From Streptomyces sp. NBC_01775 (GTDB lineage Bacteria > Actinomycetota > Actinomycetes > Streptomycetales > Streptomycetaceae): 64,000 nt of DNA. Shown here piece after piece: positions 43,842 through 52,888 of the stretch; positions within the stretch are counted from its first letter, which is position 1, and each line of letters starts with the position of its first letter. Location: positions 7,192,001 through 7,256,000 of the forward strand of contig NZ_CP109104.1 in the NCBI RefSeq assembly GCF_035917675.1, given 5' to 3'. The notes beneath the pieces were generated by a model that was not told where the DNA came from, ran no database searches, and saw nothing but the letters and a program-made list of their open reading frames with translations. The position numbers were made by a program, and so were the translations under genes.

Positions 43842-44858
43842 ATGACGCACACCAGCCTGGATGTCAGCACCCCGGCCGGAATCATCCGGCTGAGCAACGC
43901 GTTCTGCGACGCGAAGGCGCTGCTGACCGCAGTCGAACTGGGCCTGTTCACCACCTTGAACGAGAAGGGTCCCGCCACCCAGGAGGAGATCCGCAAGGAG
44001 CTGGGGCTGCACGGCCGAGGCCTGAGCGACTGGCTCAACCTGCTGGCCGCGCTCGGCCTGCTCACTCGGGAGGAGGGTGGCAGGTACGGCAACGCGGAGG
44101 GCCCCGGCACCTATCTGGTGCGGGGCGCCAAGACCTACGTCGGCGGCTTCCTGGAGCGCTCGAACCGCAACCTCTACCCGGCCTGGGGCAAGCTGTCCGA
44201 GGCGCTGCGCACCGGTCAGCAGCAGTCCGGCAGCGACTTCGAAGAGGTCACCAAGAACCCGCACATCCTGCGCCAGTTCGTCGGCATGATGGACGCGCTG
44301 ACCCACGTGGTGGGCCCCGAGCTGGTGGAGAAGTTCGACTGGAGCGGCTACGAGTCCGTCCTCGACATCGGCGGCGCCCGCGGCAACCTGTGCTCCATCA
44401 TCGTCAAGGCCCAGCCGCACCTGGCCGGACACGTCTTCGACCTGCCGCCCATGGAGCCGCTGTTCGAGGAGCAAATCGCCTCCTGCGGGCTGACCGGCAA
44501 GCTCACCTTCCACGGCGGCAGCTTCTTCACCGACCCGCTGCCCAGCGCCGACGTCGTCACGCTCGGACACGTGCTGCACGACTGGGACGAGCAGCAGCGC
44601 GGCGACCTGGTCGCCAAGGCCTTCCACTCCGTCAACCCCGGCGGCGCGCTGCTCATCTACGACCGGATGCTGGACGACGAGCCCGACCACGTCGAGAACC
44701 TCGTCATCAGCCTGGACATGCTGCTGGTCACCGACGGCGGCTCCGAATACCCCGTCTCCGAGGTCGTCGCGCACGCCGAGCGTGCCGGCTTCGCCTCCAC
44801 CGAGACGCTGCCGCTGAGCGACTACGACACGATCGTGATCTGCCGCAAGGCCCCCTGA
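43842..44858 (+). CDS. O-methyltransferase (Methyltransf_2-like)
   Basis: A 338-residue enzyme. The dimerisation domain is DAKALLTAVELGLFTTLNE with LHGRGLSDWLNLLAALGLL. The SAM site is VLDIGGARGNLCSIIV and the catalytic stretch is TLGHVLHDWDEQQRG, with the general-base histidine intact (HVLHDW). Of the three paralogues in the window this is the most canonical. It is followed 35 nt later by an aromatic hydroxylase, mirroring the hydroxylase/methyltransferase pair on the other strand. Upstream lies GGAAGG at about 16 nt. Confidence 0.92.
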   Translation: MTHTSLDVSTPAGIIRLSNAFCDAKALLTAVELGLFTTLNEKGPATQEEIRKELGLHGRGLSDWLNLLAALGLLTREEGGRYGNAEGPGTYLVRGAKTYVGGFLERSNRNLYPAWGKLSEALRTGQQQSGSDFEEVTKNPHILRQFVGMMDALTHVVGPELVEKFDWSGYESVLDIGGARGNLCSIIVKAQPHLAGHVFDLPPMEPLFEEQIASCGLTGKLTFHGGSFFTDPLPSADVVTLGHVLHDWDEQQRGDLVAKAFHSVNPGGALLIYDRMLDDEPDHVENLVISLDMLLVTDGGSEYPVSEVVAHAERAGFASTETLPLSDYDTIVICRKAP

Positions 44859-44893
44859 GCCGCCGCCGGTCCCACACAAGGAGTCCGTACCCC

Positions 44894-46513
44894 ATGAGCA
44901 AGACCTCACAGGAGCCGCAGGTCCTCATCGTCGGCGGCGCGGTCACGGGGCTGTCCATGGCCGTGTTCCTCGGCTGGCACGGCATCCGCGCCCTCGTCGT
45001 GGAACGCCACCCCGACACCCTCAGCCACCCGCGCTCGCGCGGCGTCAACCCCCGGACGGTGGAGCTCTACCGCCAGGTCGGTCTGGAGGGGCCGATCTGG
45101 TCCGAGGCCAGCCTCGCCACCGACTTCAGCAAGCTGCTGATGATCCGCGCCGAAACCCTCGCGGGCCCCGAGATGTTCAGCGGACCCACCGACCAGCCCG
45201 ACCCCAGCGGCGGGGTCAGCCCGTGCGAGTGGGCGCCGATCGACCAGGACCGGCTGGAGCACCTGCTGCGCGACCGCGCCGCCGAGCTCGGGGCCGAACT
45301 CGCCTTCTCCACCGAGCTGGTCTCCTTCGAGCAGTCCGACGAGGGGGAGGGGGCCGGGGTCACCGCCGTGCTCCGGGACATCACCACGGGCGAGGAGCGC
45401 ACGGTGCGCGCCGAGTACCTGGTGGCCGCCGACGGCAGCCGCAGCCCGATCCGCGAGCGGCTCGGCATCGGGACCGACGGGCCCGGCGAGTTCGCCACCA
45501 CCCTCTCGGTGCTCTTCGAGGCCGATCTGAGCCAGGCGGCCAGGGGCCGTGACGTCGGCGTCTGCTACTTCGACAAGCCGGCGCCCTCCACCATCTTGTT
45601 CGCGCACGACGGCCGGACGCGCTGGATCTTCGCCACCGCCATGCCGGAGGGGGAGACGCTGGAGACCGTCACCGAGGAGCAGGCGATCGGCCTCGTCCGG
45701 GCAGCCATCGGCCAGCCCGACCTGGACGTGCGGATCATTCCGCAGCTCCCGGCGGGCGGCGCCAAGTGGCTGAGCTTCATCATCGGCGCCCAGGTCGCCC
45801 GTGACTACCGCAGGGGCCGCGCCTTCCTGGTCGGCGACGCGGCCCATCTGGTGCCGCCCACCGGTGGGTTCGGCGCCAGCCTCGGCATCCAGGACGCGGG
45901 CAACCTGGCCTGGAAGCTGGCCGCCGTCATCGACGGCGAGTCCGGTCCCGAACTGCTGGACACCTACCAGACCGAGCGCCACCCCGTCGCCTGGATGACC
46001 CTCCAGCAGGCCCTCGGCATGATGCAGGAGCGCACCGGGCCCGACGGGGAAGGGGAGGGCGAGGGCCCCGACCCGGCCGAGGCGTACGGCACCACCGTCT
46101 TCGGCTACCGCTACGGCGAGGGCCCGCCGGTCCCGCCGCAGCACCTGAGCGGCGAGCCGGGCACGCGTGCCCCGCACATCGAGCTGGACCGGGCGGGGGA
46201 GCGGATCTCCTCGCTCGACCTGTACGGGCGGGCGCCGGTCGTGCTCACAGCGGAGGGCGGCCAGGCGTGGATCGACGCGGCCCGCGCGGTCTCGGCGGCC
46301 ACGGGCGTCCGGGTGGACGCACACCGTGTCGGCGGCCCGGACGCGGAGCTGACGGCACCCGGCAACGGCGTCGCCAAGAAGCACGGCATCGCCGCCGACG
46401 GCGCCCTCCTCGTCCGCCCGGACGGCTTCGTCGCCTGGCGCGCGGAGGGGGCCGCCGACGCCCCGGAGGCGGCGCTGACGGAGGCGGTACGCGCGCTGTA
46501 CACGAGGAGCTGA
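44894..46513 (+). CDS. FAD-dependent aromatic hydroxylase (PHBH family, three-domain polyketide type)
   Basis: A 539-residue group A flavin monooxygenase with VLIVGGAVTGLSMAVFL (FAD; the usual GGGP reads GGAV), LVAADGSRSPIRERLG, LVGDAAHLVPPTGGFGASLGIQDAGNLAWKLA and the C-terminal domain GIAADGALLVRPDGFVAWR. It differs from the enzyme at 40500 in FAD-loop details, so the two probably act at different ring positions. AAGGAG lies 12 nt before ATG 44894. Likely role: hydroxylation or oxidative ring opening of a polycyclic aromatic intermediate, followed by O-methylation. Confidence 0.92.
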   Translation: MSKTSQEPQVLIVGGAVTGLSMAVFLGWHGIRALVVERHPDTLSHPRSRGVNPRTVELYRQVGLEGPIWSEASLATDFSKLLMIRAETLAGPEMFSGPTDQPDPSGGVSPCEWAPIDQDRLEHLLRDRAAELGAELAFSTELVSFEQSDEGEGAGVTAVLRDITTGEERTVRAEYLVAADGSRSPIRERLGIGTDGPGEFATTLSVLFEADLSQAARGRDVGVCYFDKPAPSTILFAHDGRTRWIFATAMPEGETLETVTEEQAIGLVRAAIGQPDLDVRIIPQLPAGGAKWLSFIIGAQVARDYRRGRAFLVGDAAHLVPPTGGFGASLGIQDAGNLAWKLAAVIDGESGPELLDTYQTERHPVAWMTLQQALGMMQERTGPDGEGEGEGPDPAEAYGTTVFGYRYGEGPPVPPQHLSGEPGTRAPHIELDRAGERISSLDLYGRAPVVLTAEGGQAWIDAARAVSAATGVRVDAHRVGGPDAELTAPGNGVAKKHGIAADGALLVRPDGFVAWRAEGAADAPEAALTEAVRALYTRS

Positions 46514-46553
46514 GCCGGCGCCGCCGGCTCGGACGGAGCAGGGCACAGCGCGA

Positions 46554-46582
46554 GGGGAGGGGCCGTACGGCGGCCCCTCCCC
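46554..46582. terminator. Bidirectional hairpin terminator
   Basis: Perfect 11-bp arms (GGGGAGGGGCC / GGCCCCTCCCC) with a 7-nt loop, between the convergent hydroxylase and VWA-protein genes. Confidence 0.85.
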
Positions 46583-46608
46583 GCATGTCCGCGGCGGCGG
46601 ACGCCGGG

Positions 46609-48237
46609 TCAGATCACGCGGAAGAGGTCGGCGGCGGCGTGGACGTCGCCGAGGTCCTCGATGGAGCGGAGGTTGTCGCACAGGGCGTCCAGGACCGAGC
46701 CGGCTTCGGCGGCGGGCGGGGCGCCGATGGCCACGCCGAAGACGCGGAAGCCCAGCAGGCGTTTGGCGCCGTTCCAGCCGCGCATCCATTCCTCGGTGAC
46801 GCCGCATTCGTCGTCGGTGAGCATCACGATGTCGCCGCGCGCGCGGGCGGTGTCGTTGAACTCCTCCTCCAGCAGTTCGCCGGCCGCTGTCAGGGGCGTC
46901 TGGTAGCTGGTGCCGCCGCCGAGGAAGGTCTCCGCGAAGTCGAGCACCTGGGCGACGTCGGCGGGCCGGCCGGCCGGGAAGCGGAAGACCTGGAGCTTGT
47001 CGGCGGCGGAGAACAGGATGCCGACGAAGTCACGCCCCGCGTGGCGGGCCTGATCGAGCAGCGCGAGGGCGCACGCCTTGGCCCACGCCTCCCTGGTGAC
47101 TCCGCCGGGCCCTGCCTCGTACATGGAGTGTGAGGTGTCCACGCACGCGATGACGGCGCCCCGGCCGGTGGTCTGCTCTCCCTGGCCGTCGTAGAGCATC
47201 AGCTCCCCGGCGGCGTAGCGCGCGGCGAACACCGCACGCAGCTCGGGCAGGCCGAGGTTGGCCAGCTCGGAGGGGATGACGCGGGAGAGGTCATTGCCGA
47301 GCGTGACGCCGATCAGCTCACCGGCGGCGTTCTCCACCCTGCGGGCGCGCTCACCGCCGGCCATCTGCCGGAAACGGCCGATCAGTTCGGCCCACTGTGC
47401 GAGACGGCTGGTGCGCAGCCGCTCGGCGAGCCGGGCGCGCTGGTCGAACGGCATCCGCTCCAGCTCGCCGGAATCGACTCCCCACGCCCGCATCAGCGCG
47501 GCCTCCTCCCGCGCGGCCCCGGCGGCCTTCGCCGCCGCGTTCCGCGCGGCGGCACCGATGCCGGGCGCCGCCGCCGCGAGGGCCTGCGCGGCGGCCTGGG
47601 CGGCCTGCTGCGCGGCGGCCTCGGCCGTCTGAGCGGTCTCGATCGCCTGTTGGACGGCGTCGGCGGCCGGGGCCGGCACGGTGCCGTCCCCATCGGAACC
47701 CTCCGCCCCGTCGGCGGCCTGCTGGAGCGCCTCACCCACGGCGGTCGCCGCGCCTTCGGCGGCCTGCTGAGCCTTCTTCGCCTGCTCGGCCTGTTCCTGG
47801 GCATCCCGGGAGCGCTCCAGCATCCGGCGCAGCGCGGCGGCCTGGGCGAGCACGGCCATGGCGGCGGCGTAGGGGTCCCCGGCGGTCTCCCGGCGCAGCT
47901 CGGCGAACTCCAGCGACTCCACCAGCGCGGTGATGACCTGGTGGTTGACCAGCCGCGAGGGGTCCATCTCCGCGCGCTCGCGCAACCGCGGGCCGGCCTT
48001 GTAGGCGGCCAGGAACGTGTCGGCCAGGAGGTCGGTGGTGCAGTCGTAGCGCTCGTTCAGCTCCTCGGCCAGCTCACGCAGTCCGGCCGACTGCCCGTAG
48101 GTGTCGCGCCATGCGATCTGTTCGAACCGGTCCGCGACCACGGCCGTGGTGTGCCGCTCTGGCGCCGCGTCGGCCAGGGCCAGCCACTTCCCGGCCCCGC
48201 TCGCCAGCTCGCCCAGCTTGCTCGGTGTCCTGCCCAT
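46609..48237 (-). CDS. VWA (von Willebrand A)-domain protein, ViaA-like partner of MoxR
   Basis: A 542-residue cytoplasmic protein. The N-terminal half is helical; residues about 165-260 are extremely Ala/Gln rich and likely coiled coil. The C-terminal VWA domain has the metal-ion site CVDTSHSMYEAG (DxSxS) and LTDDECG. Such proteins work with MoxR AAA+ ATPases to assemble or load cofactors on target enzymes; RavA-ViaA is the model. It lies 19 nt after the MoxR gene and must be co-expressed. A role in maturing an oxidoreductase is possible but no target is visible. Confidence 0.88.
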   Translation of the reverse strand: MGRTPSKLGELASGAGKWLALADAAPERHTTAVVADRFEQIAWRDTYGQSAGLRELAEELNERYDCTTDLLADTFLAAYKAGPRLRERAEMDPSRLVNHQVITALVESLEFAELRRETAGDPYAAAMAVLAQAAALRRMLERSRDAQEQAEQAKKAQQAAEGAATAVGEALQQAADGAEGSDGDGTVPAPAADAVQQAIETAQTAEAAAQQAAQAAAQALAAAAPGIGAAARNAAAKAAGAAREEAALMRAWGVDSGELERMPFDQRARLAERLRTSRLAQWAELIGRFRQMAGGERARRVENAAGELIGVTLGNDLSRVIPSELANLGLPELRAVFAARYAAGELMLYDGQGEQTTGRGAVIACVDTSHSMYEAGPGGVTREAWAKACALALLDQARHAGRDFVGILFSAADKLQVFRFPAGRPADVAQVLDFAETFLGGGTSYQTPLTAAGELLEEEFNDTARARGDIVMLTDDECGVTEEWMRGWNGAKRLLGFRVFGVAIGAPPAAEAGSVLDALCDNLRSIEDLGDVHAAADLFRVI

Positions 48238-48256
48238 GGTCCTGATCCCCCGGCGT

Positions 48257-49456
48257 TCAGAACTGGGCCTGCACCATGCTCGCGTCCACGCCGAGGGCCT
48301 CGGTGAGAACGCGGGCGCGGACGGCGCGATGGCGGCCGGTGACCCGGTCGATGGCGGCGGTGGAGCGGCCGGCGCCCGCGGCCTCCTCGCGCAGCTTCTC
48401 CAGCCGCTTCCCGGCCCTGGCGAGCTTGTTGTGGGCGTTCTTGATGACCCACTCGCTCAGCGCCTCGCGGGACTGCCCGGCCATGGCGTCGAGCTGGGCC
48501 TCCAGCTCCTCGACGGCGTCGGCCAGGTCCAGTGCCTCCTTGGCGTCGGGGTTGACCAGTTGCAGCACCTCGCGCTCGACGGTGGGGCGTTCGGCGGGGG
48601 AGTCCCACAGCACGTGAGTCAGCACCGACAAGTCGGTCTCGGCGACCGCCGGGCGGCCGTCGAGGTACGCGGATGCCTGGAGCAGGCCCACCGCCTGCCG
48701 CCAGCGGCGGTCGGAGGCGATGAGTTCCTTGTGGCGCAGGGCGGCCCGCAGCGTACACACCGCGTCCACGATCACGTCGGGGACGTCCACGGCCGGGACG
48801 GCTTCGGTCACGGCGTGCAGTAACGCGGCCAGCTCGATGGTGGTCCGTGCCGGTGCCGCCGGGCGGCCGGCGGCGGAGCGGACCAGCGCGGCGAAGTTCG
48901 AGGGGTCCGCCAGGTACCCGACCTCGATCCGCACCAGCAGCCGGTCGTAGATCGCGGCCGAATCCTCCCCGGCGGGCAGTTCGTTGCTCGCCGTGATGGC
49001 CCCGATCAGGGGGCAGCGGATCGGCTCGCCGCCGCTCTCGGGGTGGTAGATCCGCTCGTTGAGGTAGCCCAGCGTCTCGTTCAGTGCCGCCGTGGAGCAC
49101 TTGAAAATCTCGTCGATGAACGCGACGTGCGCGGTCGTGGCGCGGCCGTCGTAGACCTGGCGGTACTCACCCCGGGTCAGCGCGGCGACGTCGATGGGGC
49201 CGAACATCCTCGTCGGCGTGGTGAACTTCGACAGGAGGATCTCCCAGTAGGCCGCCCCCTCGACCCTGCCCGTGAGCTCCCGGGCCATCGCGGACTTCGC
49301 CGTTCCGGGCGGGCCGAGCACCAACGAGTGCTGCCCGGCCAGCAGCGTCACCACCAGCGTCCGCACCACGTCGGCCCGCTCGTAGAAACGGTCCGACACC
49401 TCGTCGCTGATCGCCCGCAGCCTCTTGGCCGTGCCCTGCGCGTCCTGTGCTCCCAT
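48257..49456 (-). CDS. MoxR-family AAA+ ATPase (RavA-like)
   Basis: A 399-residue AAA+ ATPase with Walker A GPPGTAKSAM, Walker B VAFIDEIFK and sensor 1 region GAITASNELP, then a helical lid and a coiled C-terminus (EELEAQLDAMAGQSREAL). ATG 49456 has AAGGAG 6 nt upstream. Codon 212 is TTA (48821-48823), unusual for a housekeeping gene and suggesting bldA-dependent timing. It acts as a chaperone with the VWA protein encoded next. The pair is common in actinomycetes outside clusters, so it may simply be a neighbour of the biosynthetic genes. Confidence 0.9.
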   Translation of the reverse strand: MGAQDAQGTAKRLRAISDEVSDRFYERADVVRTLVVTLLAGQHSLVLGPPGTAKSAMARELTGRVEGAAYWEILLSKFTTPTRMFGPIDVAALTRGEYRQVYDGRATTAHVAFIDEIFKCSTAALNETLGYLNERIYHPESGGEPIRCPLIGAITASNELPAGEDSAAIYDRLLVRIEVGYLADPSNFAALVRSAAGRPAAPARTTIELAALLHAVTEAVPAVDVPDVIVDAVCTLRAALRHKELIASDRRWRQAVGLLQASAYLDGRPAVAETDLSVLTHVLWDSPAERPTVEREVLQLVNPDAKEALDLADAVEELEAQLDAMAGQSREALSEWVIKNAHNKLARAGKRLEKLREEAAGAGRSTAAIDRVTGRHRAVRARVLTEALGVDASMVQAQF

Positions 49457-49681
49457 ACTCAACTCCTTGCCTGCGACGCCCTGTTGGGCTGACGAGACGG
49501 CCCATCTCTCCGAAGCTACGACGGACTGACAAGTAGCTGAGGGTGATAACGGTGACGCTGGGCTGTTCTCAGAAAGCGGTCCTTTGTCCGAGCAAGATAG
49601 CCCGGCGACCGGGAAGGCCTCCGGGCCGCTGCCCGGCTGCCGGTGCCGTCCGGTGGGCCGGCCGCGCCAAGCGGATACCCC

Positions 49682-49746
49682 AAGCGAAACGAAACCGTTT
49701 CGCTTGGGGTATGGTCGTAAGCGGTACGAAACCGTTTCGTACCGCT
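49682..49746. promoter_or_regulatory. Two tandem TetR-type operator palindromes
   Basis: Palindrome 1 (49682-49705) has arms AAGCGAAACG/CGTTTCGCTT. Palindrome 2 (49720-49746) has perfect 13-bp arms AGCGGTACGAAAC/GTTTCGTACCGCT. Both share the core ACGAAACCGTTTCG and lie 38 bp apart, start to start. The second directly abuts the ribosome site of the TetR gene, consistent with autorepression. Confidence 0.88.
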
Positions 49747-49758
49747 GGAGGTGCGAGA

Positions 49759-50355
49759 ATGTGGTGCGTGGCAACGACGCGGCGTAGCAGAATCACCCCG
49801 GAGCGCGAGGCGGAGCTCTACGAGACCGTGCTGCGGCTGCTGCGCGAGGTGGGCTACGACGCGCTGACGATGGACGCCGTCGCCGCCAGCACGCACTCCA
49901 GCAAGGCCACCCTCTACCGCCAGTGGGGCAGCAAGCCCGAGCTGGTCGCGCGGGCGCTCAAGCACGGCAAGCCCGGGCCCGAGCCCTCCGGTGTCGACAC
50001 CGGATCCCTGCGCGGCGATCTCATGGGGATCATCATGAGCGGCTTCGACGACTGCCGGATCGAGCAGGACGCCGCCCTCATGCGGGGTGTCGGCCGGGCC
50101 GCGCACGACAACCCCGAACTGCTCAAGGCGCTGCGCGAGCTGCTGATCGAACCGGGTCTGGCCGATCTGCGGGTCCTGCTGGACCGGGCCGTGGACAGAG
50201 GCGAGATCCGGGCCGGCAACCCCGCGATGGACCTCGTACCGCACATGCTTCTCGGCGCGCTGATCACCGGCGATCTGATCGAGGAGAAGCCGGTGACCCA
50301 GGAATTCCTGGTCACCTACTTCGACGCTGTCGTGCTGCCCGCCCTCCGCGCCTGA
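49759..50355 (+). CDS. TetR-family transcriptional regulator
   Basis: A 198-residue regulator. The N-terminal helix-turn-helix is VGYDALTMDAVAASTHSSKATLYRQWGSK, and the C-terminus is a helical ligand domain with a GALITGDLIEEKPVT tail. ATG 49759 has GGAGGTG about 6 nt upstream; a GTG three codons later is possible. Two near-identical palindromes precede it. The MMPL exporter starts 124 nt downstream in the same direction, so the usual model is a repressor relieved by the exported compound. Confidence 0.93.
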   Translation: MWCVATTRRSRITPEREAELYETVLRLLREVGYDALTMDAVAASTHSSKATLYRQWGSKPELVARALKHGKPGPEPSGVDTGSLRGDLMGIIMSGFDDCRIEQDAALMRGVGRAAHDNPELLKALRELLIEPGLADLRVLLDRAVDRGEIRAGNPAMDLVPHMLLGALITGDLIEEKPVTQEFLVTYFDAVVLPALRA

Positions 50356-50479
50356 CACCGGCACCCCTCTCCACCTCTTCACCTTCCTCACTTCCCTCCC
50401 CTTCCGCGGGTCCCGTGCGCCCAGAGGTGTGTGCCGCGTCCCGTAGGAGGGCCTTCCACCACGACTGGAGTCCGACCTC

Positions 50480-52729
50480 GTGGCCACGTATCTGTACAAG
50501 CTGGGCCGGTTCGCCTTCCGGCGGCGCGGCCTCGTCGCCCTGCTGTGGGTGGTGCTGCTCGGCATAGCCGGGGCGGCGGCTGCCAGCGCGCCGACGGCGA
50601 CCGCCACCGCGTTCTCGGTCCCCGGCACGGAGGCGCAGAAGGCGTTCGACCTGCTGGAAGACCGCTTCCCCGGCGCCAAGGCCGACGGCGCCACAGCGCG
50701 CGTCGTCTTCAAGGCCCCGGGCGGTGAGAAGATCACCGACCCCGGGAACAAGGCCGACATCCACCGCGTCGTCACCGACCTGAAGTCCGGCTCGGAGCAG
50801 GTGGCGAGCGTCGCCGACCCGTTCATGGCCAAGGCCATCAGCAAGGACGGCTCGACCGCCTACGTCTCGGTCTCCTACGACGTCAGCTCGATGGAGCTGA
50901 CCGACGACAGCCGCACGGCGCTGGAGAAGACCGGCGAGAAGGCCCGTGACAGCGGGATGACGGTGGAGGTCGGCGGCGACGCCCTGACCGCCGTCCCGGA
51001 GACCGGCTCCGGCGAGATCATCGGCGTGGCCGTCGCCGCCGTCGTGCTGGTCATCACCTTCGGCTCGCTCGTCGCCGCGGGGCTGCCGCTGCTGACCGCG
51101 CTGATCGGCGTGGGCATCGGCGTCTCCAGCATCACCGCGCTGGCCACTGTGATGGACCTGGGCAGCACGACCTCCATCCTGGCGATGATGATCGGCCTGG
51201 CGGTCGGTATCGACTACGCCCTGTTCGTCCTCTCCCGCTACCGCGCCGAACTCGCCGAGGGACGCGAGCGGGCGGACGCCGCCGGGCGGGCCGTGGGCAC
51301 GGCGGGCTCCGCCGTGGTCTTCGCCGGGCTGACCGTCGTCATCGCGCTGGTCGGGCTGGCCGTCGTCAACATCCCGATGCTCACCAAGATGGGGATCGCC
51401 GCGGCCGGGACCGTCGCGATCGCCGTGCTCGTCGCGCTCACCCTCGTCCCCGCGCTGATGGGCTTCGCGGGCAAGCGGGTGATGGGCCGCAAGGCCCGCA
51501 AGGCGGCCGACGCCGAGAAGGAGGGCGCCGAGAAGGGGGGCGGGGGCAAGGAGAACGCCGGGACCCGGTGGGCGCGGTTCGTGCAGCGGCGCCCGGTCGC
51601 GGTGCTGCTGATGGGCGTGCTCGGCCTCGGCGTCATCGCCGTTCCCGCGACCTCGCTCGAACTGGGCCTGCCCGACGACGGCTCCCAGCCCACGAGCACC
51701 ACCCAGCGCAAGGCGTACGACCTGCTGTCGGACGGCTTCGGGCCGGGGTTCAACGGTCCGCTGATGCTCGCCGTCGACGCGCAGGGCAGCGATGACCCGC
51801 AGTCCGCCGTGAACCGCACCGTGCGGGAGATCTCCCGGCTGGACGGCATCGCCACCAGCACGCCGCCGAAGTTCAACAAGGCGGGCGACACCGCGATGGT
51901 GACCGTCGTCCCGGACTCCAAGCCCTCCTCGGCGCAGACCGAGGAGCTGGTGCACTCCATCCGGGACACCGGCGCCGACCTGCGTGCCGACACGGGAGCC
52001 AACGTCCTGGTCACCGGCGCGACGGCGATGAACATCGACGTGTCCCAGAAGCTCAACGACGCGCTGCTGCCCTACCTCGCACTGGTGGTGGGCCTGGCGT
52101 TCCTGCTGCTGATGGTCGTCTTCCGCTCGGTGCTGGTGCCGCTGAAGGCCGCGCTCGGCTTCCTGCTGTCCGTCGTGGCCGCACTGGGTGCCGTGGTCGC
52201 GGTCTTCCAGTGGGGCTGGCTCGGAGGCCTGTTCGGGGTCGAGCAGACCGGCCCTGTGATGTCGATGATGCCGATCTTCATGGTGGGGGTGGTCTTCGGC
52301 CTCGCCATGGACTACGAGGTCTTCCTCGTGACCCGGATGCGCGAGGCGTATGTGCACGGGGAGTCGCCGGGCGAGGCCATCGTCACCGGGTTCCGGCACG
52401 GGGCGCGCGTGGTCACCGCCGCCGCCGTCATCATGATCGCGGTCTTCGCCGGGTTCATCGGATCCAGCGAGGCCATGGTCAAGATGATCGGGTTCGGCCT
52501 GGCCGTCGCCGTCTTCTTCGACGCCTTCGTGGTGCGCATGGCGCTCGTGCCCGCCGTGCTCAGCCTGCTGGGCAAGCGCGCCTGGTGGCTGCCCGGGTGG
52601 CTGGCACGGGCGCTGCCCAACGTCGACATCGAGGGCGACAAGCTGAGCGAGGCGGCCCCGCGTGCCGCACTGCCCGCCCAGCCCGGCGCCGATGAGCGGG
52701 AAGGGGAGCACGTCTCCACCCGGAGCTGA
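50480..52729 (+). CDS. MMPL (RND-superfamily) transporter, second copy
   Basis: A 749-residue exporter with two six-helix halves and the paired Asp-Tyr motifs GLAVGIDYALFVLSRYR and GLAMDYEVFLVTRMR. Each half has a large extracytoplasmic loop. It is not a close duplicate of the MMPL at 3813: loops and tail differ, and this one has a Lys/Gly/Glu-rich cytoplasmic linker (EKEGAEKGGGGKENAG). Controlled most probably by the upstream TetR protein. Drug or product efflux and self-resistance is the likely role. Confidence 0.92.
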   Translation: MATYLYKLGRFAFRRRGLVALLWVVLLGIAGAAAASAPTATATAFSVPGTEAQKAFDLLEDRFPGAKADGATARVVFKAPGGEKITDPGNKADIHRVVTDLKSGSEQVASVADPFMAKAISKDGSTAYVSVSYDVSSMELTDDSRTALEKTGEKARDSGMTVEVGGDALTAVPETGSGEIIGVAVAAVVLVITFGSLVAAGLPLLTALIGVGIGVSSITALATVMDLGSTTSILAMMIGLAVGIDYALFVLSRYRAELAEGRERADAAGRAVGTAGSAVVFAGLTVVIALVGLAVVNIPMLTKMGIAAAGTVAIAVLVALTLVPALMGFAGKRVMGRKARKAADAEKEGAEKGGGGKENAGTRWARFVQRRPVAVLLMGVLGLGVIAVPATSLELGLPDDGSQPTSTTQRKAYDLLSDGFGPGFNGPLMLAVDAQGSDDPQSAVNRTVREISRLDGIATSTPPKFNKAGDTAMVTVVPDSKPSSAQTEELVHSIRDTGADLRADTGANVLVTGATAMNIDVSQKLNDALLPYLALVVGLAFLLLMVVFRSVLVPLKAALGFLLSVVAALGAVVAVFQWGWLGGLFGVEQTGPVMSMMPIFMVGVVFGLAMDYEVFLVTRMREAYVHGESPGEAIVTGFRHGARVVTAAAVIMIAVFAGFIGSSEAMVKMIGFGLAVAVFFDAFVVRMALVPAVLSLLGKRAWWLPGWLARALPNVDIEGDKLSEAAPRAALPAQPGADEREGEHVSTRS

Positions 52730-52800
52730 ACCGGCCCGCGGCCGGTCCTGTCGGGCGGTCTTTCGGTTGCCGTCCTTCCTGGTGCTGGGCACGCCCTGCG

Positions 52801-52832
52801 ACTGGGGCCCCGAAAGCTTTCGGGGCCCCAGT
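52801..52832. terminator. Perfect 16-bp-arm palindromic terminator
   Basis: ACTGGGGCCCCGAAAG is followed without loop by its exact complement. It separates the convergent MMPL and MarR genes and can act on both strands. Confidence 0.88.
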
Positions 52833-52888
52833 CCTGTGCACGGAAAGCGTCCGCGCCGTGGCGGCGGGGAGAGGCCGTGTGTGCGTCC

